Origin: Crocinitomix algicola
GTDB taxonomy: Bacteria > Bacteroidota > Bacteroidia > Flavobacteriales_D > Crocinitomicaceae
Direction of reading: 5' to 3'
Length of the DNA: 64,000 bases
Assembly: GCF_001661595.2 (NCBI RefSeq)
Contig: NZ_LYPF02000012.1
Span: 62,001 to 126,000 of the forward strand
Of the stretch, positions 34,900-43,926 are shown piece after piece. The notes under the pieces are model-generated. The model had not been told where the DNA came from. It worked only from the letters and a program-made list of their open reading frames with translations, and did not search any database. Position 1 is the stretch's first letter; every line of letters starts with the position of its first letter. A program made the position numbers and the translations under genes.

Positions 34900-35271
34900 T
34901 TAACGATGCTGATCAATTAGAATGGGGTTTCCATCAGGATCAACAGTGGTAAGACTCCCTGGACCTGTCGTCTCTTTCTCGACTTCTTTGATTAGCGGCA
35001 CTCCTTTTTCTTTTAACATTTTTTGAATTTCCCTGATGTCAGTGAATGATTCTAGCGGCTGAGCATCACCATCCCAACCTGGATTAAAGGTCAAAATATT
35101 AGATTCAAACATCCCTTGGAATAATCCGATAACAGCAGTATCATTCTTCATAATCAACCATTTTTGATCGATATTTCCACGGAACTCTTTAAAACCAAAG
35201 TTCTCATAAAACGCCTTAGACGCATGAATATCTTTTACAGCTAATGAGATAGAAAAAGCACCAAGTTTCAT
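34900..35271 (-). CDS. VOC (glyoxalase/bleomycin-resistance) family protein
   Basis: The 123-residue protein shows the paired beta-alpha-beta-beta-beta pattern of the vicinal oxygen chelate fold: ISLAVKDIHASKAFYENFGF at the start and TTVDPDGNPILI at the end. Members bind a divalent metal and act on very different substrates, so no reaction is assigned. It is close to the Crp-type regulator gene on the same strand. Confidence 0.83.
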   Translation of the reverse strand: MKLGAFSISLAVKDIHASKAFYENFGFKEFRGNIDQKWLIMKNDTAVIGLFQGMFESNILTFNPGWDGDAQPLESFTDIREIQKMLKEKGVPLIKEVEKETTGPGSLTTVDPDGNPILIDQHR

Positions 35272-35302
35272 TTATTTTCTTTTTAGTTAGAATAACGAAT
35301 AT

Positions 35303-35342
35303 AAGAAAAAGGAATCCACTTGGTGCTGTTTTGGGTTGGATT
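35303..35342 (-). terminator. possible terminator of the SRPBCC-like lipoprotein gene
   Basis: On the minus strand AATCCA and TGGATT form a 6-base-pair stem around an 18-base loop, followed by CCTTTTTCTT. The loop is long, so confidence is low. Confidence 0.4.
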
Positions 35343-35364
35343 ACTGCAATAGGTTGATTAAACC

Positions 35365-36270
35365 CTATTTTTCACTAAGTGTTTTAACTTGTTCTGCCCA
35401 CTGCACAATTCTTTCCTCTTCATTCTTAAAATCAATTTGGTAAGGACCACAAACAATATGTAATGTAGTTGTCCCAGCAGTTTGATCTTCAATTAACAAA
35501 AATTTTTCGGTAAAGTTTAAATTTGAGTAGTCGTTCTGGATGTAGTAGCATCCAAATAATAACTCACCATAACCTGCTGTTTTTTGCCCGGCATTAGGGT
35601 AGATAAAGTTAACGTTCTTCTTTTCACGCCAATTTGGTGATATTCCTTGGGTGGATAGGATGTTTTCTGTTAAAGATGTATTGAAATTCTTGTTGGTAAG
35701 AATGTCCCACACCTGCTTTTGATTGGCACTAATGGTAATTTGATGTTGAACAAAATTGCCTTTCGGTATTTCGTTTATTTGATTTTGATTAAGGAATTTA
35801 ACTTCTGAGAGATGGGCGCTCCCATTACCGCCATTTAAATATCTAAAACCTACAATTGAGTCAGTATCAATTTGGATGGCTTGAATAATGATAATAATTT
35901 CATCTCTATAAGTGTGAGGACTGGCATAAGTGGCTAATTGAGGTGTTTTAATGGGAAGGATTTTTGAATTTGGGTATTTATTTTGATCGATTAATATTAG
36001 CGATGCCTCCGTCTTAACTTCTTCTTCTGTAGGAAATCGTCCCTCAATTACAGGAACATTTTGCCAATTCGTAATATCCACGGGCGGAAATCCCATTAAG
36101 TTGTCTGGACAATACCAGCCACCATAAGGATGGTTTTTTCTATCCTCTTTTTTTTCAATTTTCTCTTTTTCTAATTCTTGATTAATGGAAATTTTATCTG
36201 TCTCTTGCCCACACGCAAATAGAAAATTGAAAGCAATTAATCCAAGACATTTTGTTGTTAAAGTTTTCAT
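35365..36270 (-). CDS. lipoprotein with a C-terminal SRPBCC-like domain
   Basis: This 301-residue protein has a lipoprotein signal with lipobox LFAC near residue 20 and a charged linker (Glu/Lys-rich, about 30-45). Two parts follow: an N-terminal region starting at GGWYCPDNLMGFPPVD and a C-terminal region (about 165-300) whose ITISANQKQVWDILTN start is typical of SRPBCC/START-like hydrophobic-ligand folds. The function is unknown. Its promoter region of 113 bases is shared with the divergent membrane-bound winged-helix regulator, which makes it a candidate target. Confidence 0.68.
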   Translation of the reverse strand: MKTLTTKCLGLIAFNFLFACGQETDKISINQELEKEKIEKKEDRKNHPYGGWYCPDNLMGFPPVDITNWQNVPVIEGRFPTEEEVKTEASLILIDQNKYPNSKILPIKTPQLATYASPHTYRDEIIIIIQAIQIDTDSIVGFRYLNGGNGSAHLSEVKFLNQNQINEIPKGNFVQHQITISANQKQVWDILTNKNFNTSLTENILSTQGISPNWREKKNVNFIYPNAGQKTAGYGELLFGCYYIQNDYSNLNFTEKFLLIEDQTAGTTTLHIVCGPYQIDFKNEEERIVQWAEQVKTLSEK

Positions 36271-36383
36271 AATAGAATGATTAAGTTTCCTTCGAATTTA
36301 TGAGCATGGATATTATTAAGGTATAAACAAATGTAAATTAATGTAAAACAAGTGTAATTTAAGTGGTTGGATTTTTTTAATAT

Positions 36384-37259
36384 ATGAAATCAAATTATTT
36401 TTACAGCATGAACAGTAAGCACATCCTCTTGCCGATATCACTCTCTTTTTTGTTTTGTTTTGTATTTTTTTTTGCGAATGGATCTATCCAAGATAATGAG
36501 CTTTTAGTTCGCTCAATAGGCCATGAATATTTAAAGCAGTCAAAGGATGATTCTACTATAATTCTACCGGTTGAAAAAATCGAAAATCGTTATAAAATGG
36601 AATTTCAAAATGAATTTTCATATCAACCTGATTTAATGATTCAAACGGTTTATAAAGTAATGGAAAAGGTGGGATTTGAAGGAGAGATTAATGTGGAAGT
36701 AGAAAAATGCAAAGTGGCTGGGTCTTGGCATAATTTTAAGTTAAGTACAAATAAAGAAGATAATTTGGCTCCCTGCAAAGGACGTATTTTGGACAAAGGG
36801 TGTTATGCTTTATTTTTTACATTCCACGAAACAGGAAATGAGGTAATGTCTTTGCCTCAAAAAGAAAGTGGAGTGCACCAACTGGTATTTTTAGTTTTGT
36901 TACTATTTCTTGGAATTGGTTTTTATAGTTGGAGAAGGCGAAGAAAACACGCAATCGTAAAGGATGAAATTCAATTTGGTAAATTTGTTCTTAATCCGGC
37001 ATCAATGACGCTCTCAGATGGAAAAATGGATATCGACTTGTCAAGCAAAGAATGCGAACTACTTTTACTCTTTTTCAAAAATAAAAATAAGACCGTTACT
37101 CGCGAAAAATTGCTGAAAGAAATTTGGGATGATGAAGGAGACTATGTAGGGCGAACGCTTGACGTATTCATCTCCAAGCTGAGAAAAAAATTAGAATCCG
37201 AGTCTAATGTAAAAATATTGAATATTAGAGGAGTGGGATACAGGTTGGTTCTAGAATAA
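36384..37259 (+). CDS. membrane-bound one-component regulator: periplasmic domain, one helix, C-terminal OmpR-type winged helix
   Basis: The 291-residue protein starts with a signal or anchor helix (PISLSFLFCFVFFFANG). It has an extracytoplasmic domain (about 34-165, with two cysteines around C117 and C130), a membrane helix (about 168-186) followed by RRRRK, and a C-terminal winged-helix DNA-binding domain (about 195-290). That domain contains SSKECELLLLFFKN, TREKLLKEIW and the NIRGVGYRL terminus of OmpR-type regulators. There is no receiver domain. It resembles ToxR-type one-component signalling but with the order reversed. It is divergent from the SRPBCC-like lipoprotein gene. A later ATG at 36408 is also a possible start. 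Confidence 0.8.
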   Translation: MKSNYFYSMNSKHILLPISLSFLFCFVFFFANGSIQDNELLVRSIGHEYLKQSKDDSTIILPVEKIENRYKMEFQNEFSYQPDLMIQTVYKVMEKVGFEGEINVEVEKCKVAGSWHNFKLSTNKEDNLAPCKGRILDKGCYALFFTFHETGNEVMSLPQKESGVHQLVFLVLLLFLGIGFYSWRRRRKHAIVKDEIQFGKFVLNPASMTLSDGKMDIDLSSKECELLLLFFKNKNKTVTREKLLKEIWDDEGDYVGRTLDVFISKLRKKLESESNVKILNIRGVGYRLVLE

Positions 37260-37279
37260 TTGGGGTTTTCTTAGACTTT

Positions 37280-37852
37280 TTAGAGTGTTCGAATTATTTT
37301 ACAAGGATTACCAAATGCGAGCACATTATTAGGTACATCTTTTGTTACAACACTACCGGCGCCAATAGTAACGTTATTTCCTATAGTAACGCCAGGCGAA
37401 ATTACAGTATTTCCGCCTATCCAGACATTATCTCCAATAGTAACCGGTAAGGACTGCGTTAAGTATGCAGTAGAACCATTTTGATTAACTAACCTATCAC
37501 TAGCTTTTATGGGATGTTGGGCTGTGTATATTTGTACGTATGGTGCAATCAACCCATTTTTACCAATTTGAATTTTATTATTATCCAAAAACATGCAATT
37601 GGTGTTAATAAAAGTGTTTTCACCAATTGAGATGTTTTCACCATAGTCGCAAAAGAAAGGGGATTCTATCCAAACATTTTGTCCTATTTTATCGAAAAGC
37701 AGGTTTAGTAAAACCTTTCGCTCTTCTAATAATTCCGAATCAAGTTGGTTATACTTTTTAAGTAAACTTCTTGCATTATGGTACATGTTCAATAATTCTT
37801 GGTCTCTTGAATCATAGAACTCTCCAGCCAGCATTTTTTCTTTTTCAGTCAC
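37280..37852 (-). CDS. maltose/galactoside O-acetyltransferase-like hexapeptide enzyme
   Basis: The 190-residue protein begins with the Maa/LacA N-terminal helix region ([20 protein letters not shown]) and continues as a left-handed parallel beta helix of hexapeptide repeats ([38 protein letters not shown]). The catalytic histidine lies in YTAQHPI. It transfers acetyl from acetyl-CoA to a sugar hydroxyl. It lies 38 bases downstream of an acyltransferase 3 gene, so both may decorate a surface polysaccharide. Confidence 0.9.
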   Translation of the reverse strand: MTEKEKMLAGEFYDSRDQELLNMYHNARSLLKKYNQLDSELLEERKVLLNLLFDKIGQNVWIESPFFCDYGENISIGENTFINTNCMFLDNNKIQIGKNGLIAPYVQIYTAQHPIKASDRLVNQNGSTAYLTQSLPVTIGDNVWIGGNTVISPGVTIGNNVTIGAGSVVTKDVPNNVLAFGNPCKIIRTL

Positions 37853-37890
37853 TTTTATGCTTTATAAATTGAATTTTGAATAAAACAGGA

Positions 37891-38967
37891 CTACTTAATT
37901 TTTTCGACTTTATTGTATTCAAAGAATTTCTTCAATTTTAAGAAAGATGACTCAAATAAATGAAAACTAAGAGCAGCAACAATATAAGTTAATACTACGC
38001 TAACGATAAAATCAGTAATTATATTATTTGTATCAAAATATTTGCCCGACATCATGTAGCAAAGTGGGTGATAAACGTACAAACCATAACTAATTTTTCC
38101 TGTATATAAAAAGAACCTGGTTTTTAGTGTTTTGTTAATTAAATTGTTTTCTTTTAGGCTTAAGAGTAAGCCAATTGCAAGAAAGTAGATACCTGCTAGA
38201 AGAAAGAACTTAAATACCTGAATGTAGTTATTACCTTCTCCAGTAAAAAATGTCCACATAATAATAGTCGGTATCAATAAGAGGGCTAATGAAATACCGA
38301 ACTTCGTCGAGTTTTTGGTAGTAAATGTTTTATTCAATTCCAGTATTGCAAGATATGCACCAATTGCAAGAGCATCGAATCGGGTGAAAGTAAAATAAAA
38401 TACTTCAAATCCCTCACTAAACATATATGCTCGTAATGCCATTGCTCCAATAACAATAGCTAGGATAATTTTGGATAAGTTTTTTGGACTTGCAAAGTAG
38501 ACAACCAGAGGCCAAAACAAATAAAAATGTTCTTCGACGGCCAGTGACCAAAAATGTTTAGGTCCTATTGCGTTCCAGTCAAACGTTGTTGCAAAGTTTT
38601 GTAGATAGGTATAGTAATAAATTTGTTGTGAAAAAGGTGGGGTTTCAGCATTCGTAATAAAAGGAATGAAATAATAGCTAATGACTAAAAAAAGATAATA
38701 AAGAGGAAAAATTCGTAATGTCCTCCGTAAATAAAAGTTTCTGAAAAAACCTTCAGTATTTTTTGTAGCTAATAAAATCCGAGTGATTAAAAAACCAGAC
38801 AATACAAAAAAAAGTGTAACCCCGGTTTGGCCAAAAATTGAAATTTTTGAGAGAAAACCAACCAACTTGGTCGTGGGTTGAATGTCTTGAAAAAAATGAA
38901 AAACCATTACCATTAAAGCTGCTATAGCCCTAACTCCATCCAAGTTTTTGTAGTAAGTAAGATTCAT
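37891..38967 (-). CDS. acyltransferase 3 family integral membrane protein (OafA/YrhL-like)
   Basis: This 358-residue protein has about ten membrane helices and the family N-terminus NLDGVRAIAALMVMVFHFF. The catalytic histidine is in VFHFF and the conserved arginine in FRNFYLRRTLRIFPLY. It also has the FWSLAVEEHFYLFWP block. The family moves acyl groups across the inner membrane onto sugars of O-antigen, exopolysaccharide or peptidoglycan. No SGNH domain is fused. The adjacent hexapeptide acetyltransferase suggests a polysaccharide-modification pair. Confidence 0.9.
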   Translation of the reverse strand: MNLTYYKNLDGVRAIAALMVMVFHFFQDIQPTTKLVGFLSKISIFGQTGVTLFFVLSGFLITRILLATKNTEGFFRNFYLRRTLRIFPLYYLFLVISYYFIPFITNAETPPFSQQIYYYTYLQNFATTFDWNAIGPKHFWSLAVEEHFYLFWPLVVYFASPKNLSKIILAIVIGAMALRAYMFSEGFEVFYFTFTRFDALAIGAYLAILELNKTFTTKNSTKFGISLALLLIPTIIMWTFFTGEGNNYIQVFKFFLLAGIYFLAIGLLLSLKENNLINKTLKTRFFLYTGKISYGLYVYHPLCYMMSGKYFDTNNIITDFIVSVVLTYIVAALSFHLFESSFLKLKKFFEYNKVEKIK

Positions 38968-39096
38968 AACTCAAAAGGCCTTTACCACTAATATTGATTC
39001 CTTGTTAAACGCGTCAATTTTATATTAGGATAGTTACAACTCATTAAAAACTAATTGTATATTCTAAATTCTTTAAATAAGAAAAAGCGCTATTCG

Positions 39097-40410
39097 CTAG
39101 ACAATATTTCCGTACAAATCATAATGATCAGCTGAATTAATCTTGACATTTGCAAAATCACCAATTCTTACATGATTTGCTTCATTTATTTTTACTAATA
39201 CCTCATTGTCTACTTCAGGAGAATCGTATTCAGTTCGACCAATAAAATAATCGCCTTCTGCTTTATCAAAGAGAACTTTAAATGTTTTGCCAATTTTTGC
39301 TTGATTTAGTTCATGCGAAATACCAGCTTGTAAATCCATTATGATATCCGCGCGTTCTTGCTTCAATTCGGCAGGAACATCATCATTTAAAGCGTATGCA
39401 GAAGTGTTTTCCTCATGCGAGTAGGTAAAAATTCCTAATCTTTCAAACCTAGATTTTTCGACCCAATCATACATTTCTTGAAAATCGGCATCTGTCTCCC
39501 CTGGGAATCCAGAAATTAAAGTTGTTCTCAAAGCAACATTTGGAACTTTTTCTCGAATTTTAGAGATTAAATCTTCCGTTTTTTCTCGTGTGATTCCACG
39601 TTTCATGGCTTTTAGCATGTTTGTGGAACCATGTTGTAAAGGCATGTCGAGATAATTGCATACATTTTCACGGTCTTTCATCACATCTAAAACATCCATT
39701 GGAAAACCTGAAGGGAAAGCATAGTGTAATCGAATCCAATCTATTCCGTTGACATCAGCTAGTTTGTCCAATAATTCGGCAAGATTACGTTTTTTATAAA
39801 TATCTAAACCATAATAGGTCAAATCTTGAGCAATAAGCATTAATTCTTTAACACCTTGATCAGCTAATGATTTGGCGTTATCGACTAATTGATCAATTGG
39901 TGTTGACACATGTTTACCTCTCATAAGGGGAATTGCGCAAAACGCACATGGTCGATCACAACCTTCGGCAATTTTAAAATAGGCGTAGTGAGAAGGCGTT
40001 GTAAGTAATCTTTCTCCAACCAATTCTTTTTTATAATCGGCTTTTAGTGTTTTCAACAATCGAGGCAATTCGCGTGTACCAAAATACCCATCAATTTCAG
40101 GAATGTCAGTTGCCAGTTCTTCTTTATACCGCTCAGACAAGCAACCAGTAACATATACCTTCTCTACTAATCCTTCCGATTTAGCATCAGCGTAGCGAAT
40201 TATAGTATCTATAGATTCTTGCTTGGCATTATCGATAAATCCACAAGTATTGATAATCACAATTTCCGAATCATCTTGTTGAGCTTCATGTTCAACTGTA
40301 AATTTATTTGCTTTTAGTTGAGCCATCATTACTTCAGAATCGAAAATATTCTTCGAACATCCTAAAGTAACAACATTTACTTTATTTTTTTTTAATGTTT
40401 TTGTCTTCAT
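39097..40410 (-). CDS. rimO: ribosomal protein uS12 methylthiotransferase
   Basis: The 437-residue radical SAM enzyme adds a methylthio group to an aspartate of ribosomal protein S12. The N-terminal UPF0004 domain starts VNVVTLGCSKNIFDSEVM with cluster-binding cysteines. The radical SAM CxxxCxxC motif is CDRPCAFC, and a C-terminal TRAM domain follows. The VTLGCSKN start distinguishes RimO from MiaB. The gene closes the r-protein/ftsY operon and overlaps the preceding small gene by 4 bases. A short AGCG/CGCT hairpin plus TTTTT overlaps the stop codon and may terminate the transcript. Confidence 0.95.
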   Translation of the reverse strand: MKTKTLKKNKVNVVTLGCSKNIFDSEVMMAQLKANKFTVEHEAQQDDSEIVIINTCGFIDNAKQESIDTIIRYADAKSEGLVEKVYVTGCLSERYKEELATDIPEIDGYFGTRELPRLLKTLKADYKKELVGERLLTTPSHYAYFKIAEGCDRPCAFCAIPLMRGKHVSTPIDQLVDNAKSLADQGVKELMLIAQDLTYYGLDIYKKRNLAELLDKLADVNGIDWIRLHYAFPSGFPMDVLDVMKDRENVCNYLDMPLQHGSTNMLKAMKRGITREKTEDLISKIREKVPNVALRTTLISGFPGETDADFQEMYDWVEKSRFERLGIFTYSHEENTSAYALNDDVPAELKQERADIIMDLQAGISHELNQAKIGKTFKVLFDKAEGDYFIGRTEYDSPEVDNEVLVKINEANHVRIGDFANVKINSADHYDLYGNIV

Positions 40411-40796
40411 TGGCTAGCCTTATTACAATAGACTTTAAATTCTCTATTCTTAATTTCTTTTGATTTCATGTGCACAACATGAAACTCGTCTCCTTTCTCT
40501 ATAATTGACATCACTATATCTTTTCGCATCACGCGCTTTGAATCCGTTGGATTGTATTCCCTATCTCTTAAGATGTATTTCGTGTCGCTAAGCCAAATAA
40601 CGATAAACTCATACGACATATCGCTGTTATTGCACTTTTCTATTTGGAGATTTTTTCTTCTTTCAATAAAACAGGTATCTTGATTGTTTATAACATAGAA
40701 ATTTCCAGTTTTATAATTTTCACACCCGTTAGTTCCATTTTGACCTTTAACCGAAAATGACAATAAAAGAGCCGTTAATAGAAAGATGTGGTGCAT
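40407..40796 (-). CDS. small secreted protein of unknown function
   Basis: From the ATG at 40796 the product is 129 residues with a signal peptide (HHIFLLTALLLSFSVKGQ). The mature part has four to five cysteines that could form disulfides (NGCENY, DTCFIE, EKCNNS, VYCNKA). No family was recognised. The frame is open further upstream into ftsY, but the signal peptide marks the start. It lies 4 bases after ftsY and overlaps rimO by 4 bases, so it is part of that operon although functionally unrelated. Confidence 0.7.
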   Translation of the reverse strand: MHHIFLLTALLLSFSVKGQNGTNGCENYKTGNFYVINNQDTCFIERRKNLQIEKCNNSDMSYEFIVIWLSDTKYILRDREYNPTDSKRVMRKDIVMSIIEKGDEFHVVHMKSKEIKNREFKVYCNKASQ

Positions 40797-40800
40797 GGTT

Positions 40801-41754
40801 TTAGTTGAATAAAGTTTCAACAAAAGCCGCTTTATTAAATACTTGCAAATCATCTATTCCTTCTCCGACACCAATATACTTTACTGGCACTTTCATTTGA
40901 TCAGAAATACCAATTACGACACCACCTTTAGCTGTACCATCTAATTTTGTAATTGCTAGCGCATTTATTTCAGTTGCAATTGAAAATTGTTTCGCTTGTT
41001 CAAAGGCATTTTGTCCGGTTGAACCATCGAGTACAAGAAGAATTTCATGCGGAGCGTCAGGAATGATTTTACTCATTACCTTTTTTATTTTAGTCAGCTC
41101 GTTCATTAAATTCACCTTGTTATGTAAACGACCGGCAGTATCGATAATGACAACATCTGCACCTTGAGCTTTAGCTGATTGTAAAGTATCAAATGCTACG
41201 GAGGCTGGATCAGCATTCATTCCTTGCTGTACAATAGGGACTCCAACTCGTTCTGACCAAATAATTAATTGATCCACAGCGGCAGCTCTAAAAGTATCAG
41301 CAGCACCTAAAACCACTTTTTTACCCGCTTGTTTAAATTGATTCGCTAACTTGCCTATAGTTGTGGTTTTACCAACACCGTTAACACCAACAACCATAAT
41401 AACATATGGTCCGTCTTTTACTTCTGGAACACTAAACTCTTGTAAATCATTCGTGTTATTTTCCTCCAATAAACTTGCAATTTCTGTTTTAAGGATGGAG
41501 TTTAATTCATCGGTTCCTACGTATTTGTCACGTGCAACACGGGCTTCAATTCGTTCAATTATTTTTAGCGTAGTTTCAACACCTACATCTGAAGTGATCA
41601 GGACTTCTTCCAACTCATCCAGAACTTCATCATCTACTCGTGATTTACCAACAACTGTTCGTGTCAGTTTCGATAAAAAACTTTGTTTTGTCTTTTCTAA
41701 TCCTTTATCAAGACTTTCTTTTTTATCTTTCGAGAAAAAATCAAATATACCCAT
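40801..41754 (-). CDS. ftsY: signal recognition particle receptor FtsY
   Basis: The 317-residue GTPase docks SRP-ribosome complexes at the membrane. The SRP GTPase motifs are all visible: GVNGVGKTTTIGKLA (P-loop), DTFRAAA, DTAGR, TKLDGTAKGG and the closing YIGVGEGIDDL. The MGIFDFFSKDK start at 41754 matches Bacteroidota FtsY, which has a short N-terminal region; the frame extends 15 codons upstream without need. It is in the rpmB operon. Confidence 0.96.
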   Translation of the reverse strand: MGIFDFFSKDKKESLDKGLEKTKQSFLSKLTRTVVGKSRVDDEVLDELEEVLITSDVGVETTLKIIERIEARVARDKYVGTDELNSILKTEIASLLEENNTNDLQEFSVPEVKDGPYVIMVVGVNGVGKTTTIGKLANQFKQAGKKVVLGAADTFRAAAVDQLIIWSERVGVPIVQQGMNADPASVAFDTLQSAKAQGADVVIIDTAGRLHNKVNLMNELTKIKKVMSKIIPDAPHEILLVLDGSTGQNAFEQAKQFSIATEINALAITKLDGTAKGGVVIGISDQMKVPVKYIGVGEGIDDLQVFNKAAFVETLFN

Positions 41755-41822
41755 ACTCAAATATAAGAAAAGCTTCTCCCAAATGAAGGAAGAAGCCATA
41801 CAATTACATTATTTTTTGAGAA

Positions 41823-41978
41823 TTAGTTTTTGTCAAACCAATCCTTCACCATATCATTGTGTACAATTTCAGTCTTGAAGTTGTAAGATCCGGTTACTTC
41901 GTTTTTCACCATTTTGATACACTTAGTGTGCTCTTTACCACCTCCAGTTTGTAATGATGCTACTGTCTTCTTAGCCAT
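41823..41978 (-). CDS. DUF4295 small basic protein
   Basis: This 51-residue protein (MAKKTVASLQTGGGKEH..., ending WFDKN) is short, basic and highly conserved in Bacteroidota, where it is found between rpmG and ftsY exactly as here. It may be a ribosome-associated protein given its neighbours and composition, but that is inference. The ATG is at 41978, 67 bases after rpmG. Confidence 0.88.
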   Translation of the reverse strand: MAKKTVASLQTGGGKEHTKCIKMVKNEVTGSYNFKTEIVHNDMVKDWFDKN

Positions 41979-42045
41979 GTCTTGTTGATTTTAGATGCAG
42001 ATTAGAAAGCGATGCTTTCAGTTCTTACTCTTTGTTCTTAATTTC

Positions 42046-42234
42046 TTACTTAATTTCTTTATGAACAGTCATTCTTCTTAAGATTGGGTTGTATTTTTTC
42101 AACTCCATTCTTTCTGGCGTATTTTTTCTGTTCTTAGTAGTTACATATCTAGATGTACCCGCCATACCAGACTCTTTGTGCTCTGTGCACTCAAGAATTA
42201 CTTGAATTCTATTTCCTTTACCTTTCTTAGCCAT
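42046..42234 (-). CDS. rpmG: 50S ribosomal protein bL33
   Basis: The 62-residue protein has the bL33 pattern ([38 protein letters not shown] read in two parts). It lacks the CxxC zinc-ribbon pairs, so it is a zinc-independent form. It lies 21 bases downstream of rpmB. Confidence 0.95.
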   Translation of the reverse strand: MAKKGKGNRIQVILECTEHKESGMAGTSRYVTTKNRKNTPERMELKKYNPILRRMTVHKEIK

Positions 42235-42255
42235 TACTAAATTCTTTTAAAAAGA

Positions 42256-42492
42256 TTATTTTAAATACCCTTTCGCTTTCGCTCTTTTGATCGCTGCCGA
42301 GATACCAATTTTATTAATTGTTCTCAATGAAGAAGTACTAATCTTCAATGTGATATGACGATCCTCTTCTGGGATGTAAAATTTCTTTGTGATAAGGTTA
42401 GGGTAGAATTTTCTTTTCGTTCTTCTCTTAGAGTGAGATACGTTGTTTCCACTAATAACCTTCTTTCCTGTTAATTGACAAACTTTTGACAT
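42256..42492 (-). CDS. rpmB: 50S ribosomal protein bL28
   Basis: From the ATG at 42492 the protein is 78 residues and begins [20 protein letters not shown], the standard bL28 start. [12 protein letters not shown] and the [13 protein letters not shown] block follow. An in-frame upstream extension of 14 residues is not part of the family. It is the first gene of the operon rpmB-rpmG-DUF4295-ftsY-hypothetical-rimO, with a strong promoter just upstream. Confidence 0.96.
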   Translation of the reverse strand: MSKVCQLTGKKVISGNNVSHSKRRTKRKFYPNLITKKFYIPEEDRHITLKISTSSLRTINKIGISAAIKRAKAKGYLK

Positions 42493-42531
42493 TTCGTATA
42501 TTTTAAATGCGCTCTTTCCAAAAATGGAGTG

Positions 42532-42563
42532 CAAAGTAACTAACTTTTTTCTGGTTTAACAAA
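42532..42563 (-). promoter_or_regulatory. promoter of the rpmB-rimO operon
   Basis: On the minus strand TTTG (42563-42560) is followed after 20 bases by TTACTTTG (42539-42532), one mismatch from TANNTTTG. The bL28 start codon is 39 bases beyond the -7 box. Confidence 0.55.
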
Positions 42564-42618
42564 TAAAATGCAAAAATAATTCGATATTTTTTTTAACCTT
42601 CTTTTTTGCAACTTTTTT

Positions 42619-43866
42619 TTAGGTCAATGCCTCTTTTTTTTTATCGATTAATCGGAGGCGAAGAAAGTTTAAAGCACTAATTGTTGTGGCTTCAATATTT
42701 CGCTCTCTGTTGTGACCAAAGTTGAATTTTTTTGATTGCACGAAATCAGGACCAGCTAATCCCACCCATACCGTTCCCACAGGTTTTTCATCACTTCCTC
42801 CAGTAGGTCCTGCAATTCCAGAAACACTGATGCAATAATCGACTTTTAAATGACGTCTACCATGTTTTGCCATTTCTTCAACAACCGGTTGCGAAACGGC
42901 ACCGTTAGTTTTAATAATTTGCTCAGGTACACCGACTAATTGCGACTTAAGTTCATTTGTATAAGAAATAATGGAACCGCTGTAAAATTCAGATGACCCC
43001 GACATTGAAACAATTCTTTTCGCAATGCTACCTCCTGTGCAACTCTCCACAGTTCCAATTGTTTGATTTTGGGCAACCAAAATTTCACCTAACACGGATT
43101 CAATTGTAGAGAATTCTTCTCCCAACACGTAATTTGGATGAGCTTGATACAATTCATCCATATTTTGATCGATAAACGACTTTTGATCTAATCGTCCAGT
43201 TAACCTTAACTTTAATGTTCCTACCGTAGGTAAATATGAAACCGAAATTCCTTCCTTAAGATTCTTTGTTTCCCAATCTTTTATCGTTTCCGCCCAATAA
43301 CTTTCCCCAATTCCTATGATTTGTAAAGTACGATGATAAAAATTTCCAATCGGGTATTTTTCTTTTACTTGCTCCAAAAATTTATCGAGTAATCCTTTCA
43401 TTTCATAGGGTACACCGGGCATTGAAAGCACATTTGTCCGACCTTTTTTAAACCACATCCCACTTGCTGTCCCAAGATCATTGGGAATAATTTTGGCATT
43501 TTTAGGCAGCATTGCTTGTAAGCGGTTAACCTCTAAAAACGGTTTGTTAAATTGTTGAAAAAAGTTCTCTATTCGTTCAAGGACCTCAGGATACAAAACA
43601 AGGTCATCATCAAAATATTGTGTCAAGACTTTCTTGGTAATGTCATCATTTGTTGGACCCAAACCTCCGGTTAAAAATAGGAAATCACAGTTGCCAATTT
43701 TGGAATCAACAGCTGAAGTAATATGATCTGCAGTGTCAGAAATACTAATGATCTCCTTTATTTGTATTCCCAATTCATTAATTTTTCTAGCAATATGGGC
43801 TGAATTAGTATCTACAGTTTGACCAACTAGAATTTCGTCTCCAATGGTTATTATAATGGCATCCAT
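42619..43866 (-). CDS. cinA: CinA family protein (competence/damage-inducible; NMN deamidase domain)
   Basis: This protein of about 415 residues has an N-terminal MoaB/MogA-like CinA domain (IIITIGDEILVGQTVDTN, LTGGLGPTNDDITK, MPGVPYEMKGL). Its C-terminal PncC-like domain shows GTVESCTGG, YSGSIISYTNELK and VSGIAGPTGGSDEKPVGTV. The latter deamidates nicotinamide mononucleotide, and the N-terminal part is an ADP-ribose pyrophosphatase in characterised relatives. The ATG at 43866 gives the canonical start. It is divergent from the DUF4197 lipoprotein gene. Confidence 0.94.
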   Translation of the reverse strand: MDAIIITIGDEILVGQTVDTNSAHIARKINELGIQIKEIISISDTADHITSAVDSKIGNCDFLFLTGGLGPTNDDITKKVLTQYFDDDLVLYPEVLERIENFFQQFNKPFLEVNRLQAMLPKNAKIIPNDLGTASGMWFKKGRTNVLSMPGVPYEMKGLLDKFLEQVKEKYPIGNFYHRTLQIIGIGESYWAETIKDWETKNLKEGISVSYLPTVGTLKLRLTGRLDQKSFIDQNMDELYQAHPNYVLGEEFSTIESVLGEILVAQNQTIGTVESCTGGSIAKRIVSMSGSSEFYSGSIISYTNELKSQLVGVPEQIIKTNGAVSQPVVEEMAKHGRRHLKVDYCISVSGIAGPTGGSDEKPVGTVWVGLAGPDFVQSKKFNFGHNRERNIEATTISALNFLRLRLIDKKKEALT

Positions 43867-43891
43867 TTTGTTCTTATTAAAGCGATACACC

Positions 43892-43924
43892 TTTTGACGT
43901 AAAAGGAATATTTAATTATTTTTG
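43892..43924 (+). promoter_or_regulatory. promoter of the DUF4197 gene
   Basis: TTTTG (43892-43896) and TATTTTTG (43917-43924) are 20 bases apart, an exact -33/-7 pair. The start codon lies 22 bases downstream. Confidence 0.65.
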
Positions 43925-43926
43925 AA

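Noticed and set aside
35303-35342. Fourth copy of the hairpin unit, because it contains AACCCAAAAC in a loop
   Set aside because: The shared stretch is only ten bases and sits on the opposite strand relative to the T-tract. There is no ATGAAAA part. It is better read as a weak terminator.
41351-41878. Long plus-strand open frame antisense to ftsY
   Set aside because: ftsY is unmistakable, and the antisense frame is Ser/Thr-rich shadow sequence that also runs over the DUF4295 gene.
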